Assembly: GCA_001789205.1 (NCBI GenBank)
Contig: MFYT01000098.1
Span: 1-26,121 of the forward strand
DNA: 26,121 bases
Direction: 5' to 3'
From: Candidatus Raymondbacteria bacterium RIFOXYA2_FULL_49_16
Lineage (GTDB): Bacteria; Fibrobacterota; OXYB2-FULL-49-7; XYB2-FULL-49-35
Each line of letters begins with the position of its first letter. The stretch's first letter is position 1. The notes below the pieces were generated by a model. That model was not told the origin of the DNA. It saw only the letters and a list, made by a program, of their open reading frames with translations, and searched no databases. Made by a program: the position numbers and the translations under genes. Below, piece by piece: positions 7,901 through 13,860 of the stretch.

Positions 7901-8131
7901 TTAGCCTGCCAGGGTCAGTTCTTGGCCCTGGTCAATGCAGGTGAATTGATACGAAGACCGGTGTTTTGAGTGATATGCAGGGGGGAGGTGTTGTCCGGGA
8001 ACCACGGGAACTCCGCGTTCATTGCCGCCTCCGTTTCTTTTGTTATCATGAAAATCGATGTGGTTTGTACCGATTCTCCGGATTTGCTTTCCCCTAAACT
8101 CATTGCAGTAGTCAATATATTCAAAAAACAT
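7901..8131 (-). CDS. Possible small protein of unknown function
   Basis: A 76-codon frame from ATG 8131 is preceded by GGAG at 8 bases. It fills the gap between the superoxide reductase stop (41 bases away) and the glycosyltransferase start (19 bases away). The product starts MFFEYIDYCNEFRGKQIRR and is rich in His, Gly and Asn, with no membrane segment or known motif. A second open frame of similar length overlaps it (7915-8145). The stretch may instead be non-coding, so this entry is tentative. Confidence 0.35.
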   Translation of the reverse strand: MFFEYIDYCNEFRGKQIRRIGTNHIDFHDNKRNGGGNERGVPVVPGQHLPPAYHSKHRSSYQFTCIDQGQELTLAG

Positions 8132-8172
8132 GGGAGTCTCTCCAATACTTATGAAATGTTCAGGCGCTTTTG

Positions 8173-8613
8173 TTAGAGGGCAATTTTTAGGTCCGTCTCG
8201 GCCATCCAATGTCCGTGGACCGTGCAGTTCTCGACAATGGTAAGCGTCACGCCTTGTGTTTTTAAATGAAAACAGGCGGCAGGGTTCACGCGCGGCGACA
8301 GCATTACGCGGGCAATGTATCTTTTATCGACATAACAATCCATGAAGCTGATGAAATGTTTTTCCTCCATTGGATGCAGGACTTTGCCGATCCGCACTGT
8401 TGCGTCCATGCACGGCGTCTCGGGGACCAATCCGCAGGTTGTTTTAACCGTTATAACCGGGATGTGTTTTGCCGGCGCTTCCGGGCTTTTTTTCTCCGCC
8501 TCCTCGAAAATGGAGTCTTTCTGGTCAAACGTCTGCGATCCGCACACAGGGCATTTCTGCGGCTGGGTTATAAAGGCGATATAACTGCATATTTTGCATT
8601 CAAAGAGATTCAT
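8173..8613 (-). CDS. Superoxide reductase (desulfoferrodoxin family) with rubredoxin-like N-domain
   Basis: The 146-residue protein reduces superoxide to hydrogen peroxide without releasing oxygen, a defence typical of anaerobes. Residues 6-24 form a CxxC...CxxC metal knuckle (C6, C9, C21, C24), closer to rubredoxin than to the CxxC...CC of classical desulforedoxin. The C-terminal domain keeps all five ligands expected of the catalytic Fe(His)4Cys centre: H50 (AKHIPV), H80 (LHPMEEKH), H86, C130 and H133 (ENCTVHGHW). The start at 8613 is preferred over upstream in-frame starts because AAAGGG lies 8 bases before it. A sigma54-type promoter match ends about 60 bases upstream. The gene heads the minus-strand run leading to the GT, GH57 and GGDEF genes. 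Confidence 0.9.
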   Translation of the reverse strand: MNLFECKICSYIAFITQPQKCPVCGSQTFDQKDSIFEEAEKKSPEAPAKHIPVITVKTTCGLVPETPCMDATVRIGKVLHPMEEKHFISFMDCYVDKRYIARVMLSPRVNPAACFHLKTQGVTLTIVENCTVHGHWMAETDLKIAL

Positions 8614-8672
8614 AACGGTCCCTTTCTTAGGTGAGGTCCACGAGTACGCATCCGGCAACATGATAAACCAAA

Positions 8673-8688
8673 TGCAAAAACACTGCCA
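8673..8688 (-). promoter_or_regulatory. Candidate sigma54 promoter of the superoxide reductase gene
   Basis: On the minus strand the site reads TGGCAGTGTTTTTGCA. The TGGCA and TTGCA core elements are exact and the spacing is correct (GG to GC 12 bases); only the two degenerate positions after TGGCA differ. Predicted start is near 8662, giving a 49-base leader to ATG 8613. The -24 end touches the inverted repeat at 8688-8722. Confidence 0.65.
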
Positions 8689-8722
8689 TTTATTCGCAAA
8701 CGGCAATAGTTTGCCAATAAAT
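8688..8722. promoter_or_regulatory. Inverted repeat, 14-bp arms (13 of 14 paired)
   Basis: Arms ATTTATTCGCAAAC (8688-8701) and GTTTGCCAATAAAT (8709-8722) flank a 7-base spacer. There is no T tract, so it is not a standard terminator. It abuts the -24 element of the superoxide reductase promoter and lies about 160-195 bases before the enzyme I promoter. A regulator binding site is the best guess. The 349-base gap 8614-8962 otherwise holds two sigma54 promoters and a 17-bp palindrome, and no convincing gene. Confidence 0.5.
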
Positions 8723-8767
8723 GAAATAGCGGGAGCGCAGGAATGTATCTGAACCATTCATATGCGG

Positions 8768-8784
8768 CCGAATCTCAGATTCGG
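8768..8784. promoter_or_regulatory. Perfect 17-bp palindrome between divergent sigma54 promoters
   Basis: CCGAATCT-C-AGATTCGG is a perfect 8-1-8 palindrome. It lies 79 bases from the -24 element of the superoxide reductase promoter and 98 bases from that of the enzyme I/Kor operon. That is the usual distance for an upstream activator site of a sigma54 enhancer-binding protein. A related sequence (15 of 17 bases over AATCTCAGATTCGGAAA) occurs at 15776-15792, upstream of the receiver-gene promoter. Confidence 0.6.
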
Positions 8785-8882
8785 AAATTTTATTCACGAT
8801 ATCGGCAATGACCGTACTACTATTATCCCATGAACAAGGCTGATCTAAAAGGGTTAGCGGGGCTAAACGCATATGCCGGCTA

Positions 8883-8898
8883 TGGCATGGTCATTGCT
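8883..8898 (+). promoter_or_regulatory. Sigma54 promoter of the enzyme I / Kor operon
   Basis: TGGCATGGTCATTGCT matches TGGCAYRNNNNTTGCW at every defined position. Predicted start is near 8909, giving a leader of about 54 bases to ATG 8963. It is the best match in the window and very unlikely by chance at this location. Confidence 0.8.
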
Positions 8899-8962
8899 AA
8901 AGCATGGGTATCACTGCCCTGGGACCATATCTTTAATGATAAATGTAATACCGGCAGACTAA

Positions 8963-9796
8963 ATGAAAAAACAACAAACATATGCCAGGGAATTGATCCT
9001 GTATGGCATGCCTGTTTCCAAAGGCATTGCCGAAGGCGTGGCCCGGGTCGTGTACATTGAAGCAGAGGACTTTGAACTGCGGCCTGTTCTCAGACGCGAT
9101 CAAATCGCAGAAGAGATTGCACGCATCAAAAAGGCCTGTCAACTGCTCCTGGTGGTCATCGAACATTCTGAAATGTTTCTGCATGATCACACCCCGCATC
9201 GTCATCTGAACCTCTTTGCCATGCACAAGATACTATTGGAAGACAAGGCGTTCAGGGACCGGATGATTAATATTGTTACTGAAATGAAATCTTCCGCTGA
9301 AACAGCAGTCCTCCAGGTCATTGACGAGTACAAGCGCCGGTTGGCCGAAAGCCGGAGCCAGTTTGTCCTGGAAAAGCTCTCCGATCTTCTTGATCTGCGT
9401 CTTGGACTCATCGACGCGTTAAAAAGGCCCCATATTTTTATTGAAGACCGCGAATTTGTCGGTACGAAATTAGGCAGCCCGAAAAGGATCGCGGTCACCA
9501 AAGAACTCACGCCGCGGTTTGTCATTGAACAGCACAAGGAAAATGTGCAGGGGATTTTGTCCGAGGTGGGAGGCAAAGGTTCGCATGCCGCGATCCTGTG
9601 CCGGGCATTGGAAATACCTGTTGTCAGCGCGCTGGAAGACATCTGCGATCTGGTTGTGGACGGGGACACGGTATGTGTGGACGGCGCCAAGGGAAGCGTG
9701 CGGATATTAAAGGCGCGGCGCGGGGTACGCGCCAGCACGGTGAAAGGGAAAGTAGAGACGACACCACGAAAGGCGCTACCCCATGCGGCAGCCTGA
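8963..9796 (+). CDS. ptsI: PTS enzyme I, N-terminal half (HPr-binding and phospho-His domains)
   Basis: The 277-residue product matches the N-terminal half of PEP:protein phosphotransferase. It has the opening GMPVSKGIAEG (15-25), a helical HPr-binding domain (about 45-155: LLEDKAF, SAETAVLQVIDEY, LIDAL) and the swivelling phosphohistidine domain with GGKGSHAAILCRALEIPVV (203-221; H208 is the phosphate acceptor). The frame ends at TGA 9794-9796, in the linker just before the PEP-binding barrel. The barrel continues in the +1 frame from ATG 9783, so the two ORFs overlap by 14 bases. Enzyme I is normally one protein of about 570 residues, the sum of these two. A run of four C at 9779-9782 precedes the second ATG, and loss of one C would fuse the frames. 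The Shine-Dalgarno for ATG 8963 is weak. No HPr or EII gene is nearby. Confidence 0.88.
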   Translation: MKKQQTYARELILYGMPVSKGIAEGVARVVYIEAEDFELRPVLRRDQIAEEIARIKKACQLLLVVIEHSEMFLHDHTPHRHLNLFAMHKILLEDKAFRDRMINIVTEMKSSAETAVLQVIDEYKRRLAESRSQFVLEKLSDLLDLRLGLIDALKRPHIFIEDREFVGTKLGSPKRIAVTKELTPRFVIEQHKENVQGILSEVGGKGSHAAILCRALEIPVVSALEDICDLVVDGDTVCVDGAKGSVRILKARRGVRASTVKGKVETTPRKALPHAAA

Positions 9797-10622
9797 CGGG
9801 CCACTCAGACTCATGGCAAACATCAGTTTTGCAAAGGACGTTCTGCCTGCGCTGAACGCTGGGGCGGAAGGCGTGGGTTTGTACCGGACCGAATTTGAGT
9901 TCATGGTCGCGGGCCGCCTGCTCGATGAAACAGAACAATATCTTCTCTATAAAACAGTGGTGGAGGCGCTTGCGGGCAAGCCCGCCTATATTCGCCTGCT
10001 CGACATTCACAAGGAAAAGAACTTCCCGGCCTTCATGACAAGCTATGGCGCGCGGCCTTTTCCCGCCCCCTATGGCGCCCGTTTTTTGTTGGGTCACCCG
10101 GAAATATTGGCCACACAGGCGCGCGCCCTGGCCCGTGCCTCACAGCACGGCGCCATTAATGTTGTTTATCCTTTTGTCTCAGACGTTAAACAATTCCTCG
10201 CATTAAAGGAACTATTCGTCACTTCGGTCTTGGGCGTATCCTCTGGTGACATTCGGCATGGGGCGATGTTCGAACTGCCGTCAATCTGCCTTGAATCGCG
10301 CCGCGTTTTTAAACACTCTGATTTCGGCGCTATTGGGACAAACGACTTGGTCCGTTATTTATTCGGCCTGGACCAGAACAACGACAGCAAACTGGCGCGG
10401 AAGGTCTCCCATCATCCGATATTGCGTTCGCTCATCAAAAAGGTCGCTGCAACAGCCTTCAAGGCAGACCGGCCCCTGTTGTTCTGCGGGGAATTGGCCA
10501 AGGACCCGAAGAACCTCAACTGGTTGCTGCAGGCAGGCATACGCATTATCAGCATGCCGCCCGAGGCGATTCCCCTTGTACGGCAAATGATCCAGAAACA
10601 GTCCGACAGCAACATACCTTAA
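9783..10622 (+). CDS. ptsI: PTS enzyme I, C-terminal half (PEP-binding TIM barrel)
   Basis: The 279-residue product is the PEP-binding and dimerisation barrel of enzyme I. It keeps the expected active-site segments: ANISFAKDV then GAEGVGLYRTEFEFM (PEP-binding Arg), RLLDI, FELPS (metal Glu), GAIGTNDLVRYLFGLDQNN (metal Asp) and LLFCGELAKDP (catalytic Cys). It begins at the hinge, right where the phospho-His half stops. The ATG is inside the end of the previous frame, with AAAGG 9 bases before it, so it could be translated independently by coupling. The alternatives are a disabling frameshift or a one-base indel in the C4 run. All catalytic motifs look intact, which argues against an old pseudogene. 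The KorA gene follows after 16 bases. Confidence 0.85.
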   Translation: MRQPDGPLRLMANISFAKDVLPALNAGAEGVGLYRTEFEFMVAGRLLDETEQYLLYKTVVEALAGKPAYIRLLDIHKEKNFPAFMTSYGARPFPAPYGARFLLGHPEILATQARALARASQHGAINVVYPFVSDVKQFLALKELFVTSVLGVSSGDIRHGAMFELPSICLESRRVFKHSDFGAIGTNDLVRYLFGLDQNNDSKLARKVSHHPILRSLIKKVAATAFKADRPLLFCGELAKDPKNLNWLLQAGIRIISMPPEAIPLVRQMIQKQSDSNIP

Positions 10623-10638
10623 TAAAGGCGGTGCAAAC

Positions 10639-12354
10639 GTGCGAAATGAGATTACCATAAGGATCACCGGCCAGGCCGGTCAGGGCATGCAGACCATTGG
10701 AAATGCAATGGTGCGAATGTTCAAACAGGCGGGATTGCATGTGTTTTCCAACCAGGATTATATGTCAAGAATACGGGGCGGGAACAACTATTTTCAGATA
10801 CGAGTATCAACGCAACCGGTTTTCGCCCTTCGCCAGCAGTGCGATATCATAGTTGTTTTAGACAAAACAGGCGTTCCAATACACCAGGACAGCCTTTCGG
10901 AGCATGGCGTTCTGATAGTTGACAAGGAACAGTTCGGGATATCCGATCCTGCCCGGATTTTTTACGATATTCGAATGGCCGCCCTGACCAAAGACCTGGG
11001 CGGGAACGGCCATTCCGTGAATTCAATTGCATCGGGCGCTCTGGCGGCCCTGACCGGCGTATCTTTTTCCATAGTCGCGTCGGTGATGAACACCGTGTTT
11101 GCCGCAAAAGGGGAGGAGACCCTCGATGCGAATGTGCGCATGGCAAAGGCCGGTTATGATGCCGCGCGCCAGGACCTCCGGGACAATGCATTCATGCTTC
11201 CGCAGGACGTTGATCCGGGCGGGTTGCTGATGAATGCCAACGAAGCGATCGGCTTGGCCGCCATCTGCGCTGGCTGCAAATTTTACTCAGCGTATCCCAT
11301 GACCCCCTCCACCGAGATCATGGAAACCATAGCCCGCTATGCCGGCATATTCAATATCATGGTTGAACAGGCCGAGGACGAGATTGCGGCCATTAACATG
11401 GTCGTAGGCGCCTCGTTTGCCGGGGTACGCGCCATGACCGCAAGCTCAGGCGGAGGGTTTGCGCTTATGACCGAGGGTTTAAGCCTTGCAGGGATGACCG
11501 AGACACCGGTTGTGGTTGTTGATGGCCAGCGGCCAGCGCCCGCCACGGGCCTTCCCACGCGCACCGAACAGGCCGACCTTGATCTGCTTATCAACGCGGG
11601 ACACGGGGAATTCGCGCGCGTTGTCTATAGCCCGGGCACGGTTGAGGAGGCGTTTTCCCTGACCATCGACGCGTTTAATCTTGCTGAGAAATATCAGATA
11701 CCGGTCCTCATCCTCACCGACCAGCACCTTGCGGATTCTGTCAGGAACATCAAACCACTGAGTCTTTCGCATCCGGTGGTCATTCGGCATATTATTCCCA
11801 AGGAGCAGTCGGAGGGGGTTGTTGAGTACAAACGGTACGCCTTTACCGAGGAAGGGATTTCACCCCGGGCAGTGCCCTCGTGGATACCCGGCGTTGTCTA
11901 TTCAGACAGTGACGAGCACACCGAGGAGGGCCATATTACCGAGGATCCGGTAATCCGAAGGCGCATGGTAGAAAAACGGCTGTACAGAAAAATGGAACTG
12001 TTGCAGGACGACATCAAGGAACCCCTTGCCTGCAACATGGAAGGTGCGGAAACAGTCCTTGTCGGGTTTGGTTCCACCTGCGGTGTTGTCCGGGAAGCGA
12101 CCCAGGTCCTTAAAGGGCGGAACATTGGGTGCATCCACCTTTCCCAGGTATGGCCTTTCCCGGCCCAAGCCATGAAAAGACTGCTCAAAAGCGCCAAAAA
12201 AATATTGACCATTGAGAATAATGCTGGTGCGCAACTCGCTGGTCTGCTCCGCAGGCAAACAGGAATTGCCGTCCATGGGTCTATCCTGAAATTTGACGGC
12301 AGGCCCTTTGACCTCGATTATCTGCTGGATAAATTAACGGGTGAGGCGCACTGA
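10639..12354 (+). CDS. korA: 2-oxoacid:ferredoxin oxidoreductase, fused gamma-alpha subunit
   Basis: The 571-residue protein combines two parts. Residues 1 to about 185 are the gamma domain (ITGQAGQGMQTIGNAM, then DYMSRIRGGNNYFQIR). The remainder is the pyrimidine-binding alpha domain, beginning FYSAYPMTPSTEIMETIA, with EQAEDEIAAINMVVGASFAGVRAMTASSGGG typical of KorA. With KorB it oxidatively decarboxylates a 2-oxoacid (2-oxoglutarate, pyruvate or similar) to an acyl-CoA and reduces ferredoxin, or runs in reverse for CO2 fixation. The substrate is not decided by sequence. The start is GTG 10639, with AAGGCGG 8-10 bases upstream; this start aligns with the family N-terminus. It is co-directional with and 16 bases after the enzyme I C-half, and its TGA shares one base with the korB ATG. 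Confidence 0.92.
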   Translation: MRNEITIRITGQAGQGMQTIGNAMVRMFKQAGLHVFSNQDYMSRIRGGNNYFQIRVSTQPVFALRQQCDIIVVLDKTGVPIHQDSLSEHGVLIVDKEQFGISDPARIFYDIRMAALTKDLGGNGHSVNSIASGALAALTGVSFSIVASVMNTVFAAKGEETLDANVRMAKAGYDAARQDLRDNAFMLPQDVDPGGLLMNANEAIGLAAICAGCKFYSAYPMTPSTEIMETIARYAGIFNIMVEQAEDEIAAINMVVGASFAGVRAMTASSGGGFALMTEGLSLAGMTETPVVVVDGQRPAPATGLPTRTEQADLDLLINAGHGEFARVVYSPGTVEEAFSLTIDAFNLAEKYQIPVLILTDQHLADSVRNIKPLSLSHPVVIRHIIPKEQSEGVVEYKRYAFTEEGISPRAVPSWIPGVVYSDSDEHTEEGHITEDPVIRRRMVEKRLYRKMELLQDDIKEPLACNMEGAETVLVGFGSTCGVVREATQVLKGRNIGCIHLSQVWPFPAQAMKRLLKSAKKILTIENNAGAQLAGLLRRQTGIAVHGSILKFDGRPFDLDYLLDKLTGEAH

Positions 12355-13211
12355 TGAATGCCGATGCGTTTACTAGCGCGGACCCTGTTGCATGGTGCCC
12401 TGGTTGCGGTAATTTCGGCATTCTAAATGCCATGAAAAAGGCGTTGACCGGGCTTGGCCGCCTGCCAAAGGACATTGTGCTTGTGTCCGGGATCGGACAG
12501 GCAGCCAAGCTTCCCCATTATGTGCATTGCAATTGCTTCAACGGACTGCATGGACGGGCGTTGCCCGCAGCCACAGGCATAAAAATCGCCAATACGAATC
12601 TCACGGTCATTGTCACAACAGGAGACGGGGATTGCTATGGAGAAGGGGGCAACCACCTCATCCATGCCATCAGAAGAAACATCGACATCACTGTTGTTGT
12701 CCACGATAATCAGATATACGGCCTTACCAAGGGCCAGGCTTCACCGACAACGGAGAAAGGCCAGATCACTAAAACGCAGCGGAACGGCGTTATTACCGAG
12801 CCGTTGCATCCCATGGAGATGGCTATTGCGCTGGGCTGCGGTTTTGTAGCGCGCGGTTTCTCAAAGGAGTTGGACCATTTGTCATGGTTAATCAGCGAAG
12901 GCGTCCGGCACAGAGGATTTTCACTTATCGATGCGCTTCAGCCGTGTGTAACGTTCAACAAACACAACACCTATGAATGGTATTCAGAACGCGTATACAA
13001 GCTCGGAGAGCAGGTTCCCTACGACCCGTCGATAAAGGCGGCCGCATATGAAAAAGCGTCTGAATGGGAAAACAAAATTCCGATAGGCATCATCTACCGG
13101 AAAGAAGCCCCCAGTTATGACCAGATGACCGGTCTGGATAAAATGCCACCGCTTGTTGAACATGATGTCGAAAGGACCAGGATTGATGAGATCTTGGATG
13201 ATTTTAAGTAA
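12354..13211 (+). CDS. korB: 2-oxoacid:ferredoxin oxidoreductase, beta subunit (ThDP-binding)
   Basis: The 285-residue protein has WCPGCGNFG at 14-22 (two Cys ligands of a [4Fe-4S] cluster), C59 or C61 (HYVHCNCF), and C198 (LQPCVTFN) as probable further ligands. The ThDP/Mg motif runs from GDGDCYGEGGNH (90-101) to HDNQIYGLTKGQASPT (117-132). SGIGQAAK (45-52) replaces the SGIGCSS of other subfamilies, so one cluster Cys is displaced to the HCNC segment. It forms the catalytic complex with KorA, with which it overlaps by one base (TGATG). Its stop overlaps by 8 bases with the end of the convergent gene at 13204. Confidence 0.93.
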   Translation: MNADAFTSADPVAWCPGCGNFGILNAMKKALTGLGRLPKDIVLVSGIGQAAKLPHYVHCNCFNGLHGRALPAATGIKIANTNLTVIVTTGDGDCYGEGGNHLIHAIRRNIDITVVVHDNQIYGLTKGQASPTTEKGQITKTQRNGVITEPLHPMEMAIALGCGFVARGFSKELDHLSWLISEGVRHRGFSLIDALQPCVTFNKHNTYEWYSERVYKLGEQVPYDPSIKAAAYEKASEWENKIPIGIIYRKEAPSYDQMTGLDKMPPLVEHDVERTRIDEILDDFK

Positions 13212-13683
13212 GAGAGGCTTCCAGACGCATCTCCAAGCAGTCTTTATTTATACTGGAACGCGTCAGTATTTCAGGGTTTTCCAGCGCATCAATAAGCATT
13301 TCCATAAGGGTGGTAATGTCCGACGCTCTGTACCGTAAGTACGGGCTGCTCGATATTCTCATCCGGTAACGATAGACTTCCAAAACCGCATGGACCGCGG
13401 ATTCAGCCGAACAGTTTTGTTGTTTTATCTGGGCCGATAATTGATGGCCAAGGACCGGATCTTCCAGATACTGGCGCAGAATAGCGAATGTTTTAGCACG
13501 TTCATTTTTGGACTGATCGAGGAAATCCTCCGAATATTGGCATATGACCCGCAGTTTTTGAATTGAGTGTTTTAAGCGGATTATTTCCTCAAGGAGCTGC
13601 GGCCCAGGCATGTGTTCCTGGCGCCTTGAAGCAGGATAATCACTGATATCTGGTTCGCGCTCGCATATTGCCTGTGGTGTCAT
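13204..13683 (-). CDS. Stand-alone helical protein homologous to the HPr-binding domain of enzyme I
   Basis: The 159-residue product resembles only the helical HPr-binding subdomain of enzyme I. EEIIRLKHSIQKL...SEDFL (32-55), YLEDPVLGHQL (72-82), SAESAVHAVLEVYRYRMRIS (92-111) and LMEMLIDALENPEI (126-139) align segment by segment with residues 50-158 of the nearby enzyme I N-half (EEIARIKKAC, LLEDKAF, SAETAVLQVIDEY, LIDALKRP). There is no GGxxSHAA phosphohistidine motif and no barrel, so it cannot be phosphorylated in the usual way. A role as an HPr-binding competitor or partner of the split enzyme I is inference. GAGGGGGG precedes ATG 13683, and a sigma54-type site lies just upstream. It converges on korB. 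Confidence 0.75.
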   Translation of the reverse strand: MTPQAICEREPDISDYPASRRQEHMPGPQLLEEIIRLKHSIQKLRVICQYSEDFLDQSKNERAKTFAILRQYLEDPVLGHQLSAQIKQQNCSAESAVHAVLEVYRYRMRISSSPYLRYRASDITTLMEMLIDALENPEILTRSSINKDCLEMRLEASLT

Positions 13684-13710
13684 TCGCCCCCCTCTGTTTT
13701 TCTATTAAAC

Positions 13711-13726
13711 TGCAATATTCGTACCC
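13711..13726 (-). promoter_or_regulatory. Candidate sigma54 promoter of the enzyme I helical-domain paralogue
   Basis: The minus strand reads GGGTACGAATATTGCA. The GG of -24, the ACG after it and the full TTGCA are correct with right spacing; positions 1 and 4 differ from TGGCACG. Predicted start near 13700 leaves a short 17-base leader that still holds the Shine-Dalgarno of ATG 13683. Confidence 0.5.
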
Positions 13727-13860
13727 GGAAAGTTGCGGTTTGTTATTGTATGATAATCAACTGGTTAGGCTTTGGCACGGGAGGGGGCTTCCACCGGATA
13801 TTTGCGCTTATAAGACTTCGGGTGTAGTGACAATAATTTCCAGCGGGGAAGCAGGGCGCT

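Noticed and set aside
7915-8145. Second overlapping 76-codon minus-strand frame
   Set aside because: It starts with TTG without a ribosome binding site and competes with the frame from ATG 8131, which has GGAG.
8830-9060. Plus-strand open frame overlapping the enzyme I start
   Set aside because: It covers the sigma54 promoter and overlaps the conserved N-terminus of enzyme I in another frame; no ribosome binding site.
9740-9800. Classical programmed frameshift cassette at the enzyme I junction
   Set aside because: Only a CCC-C run is present, with no internal Shine-Dalgarno stimulator or strong downstream hairpin in register; kept only as an alternative explanation.
13773-13789. TGGCACG followed by GGGGGCT, resembling a plus-strand sigma54 promoter
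   Set aside because: The -12 GC is one base too far and the TT is missing; no plus-strand gene follows.
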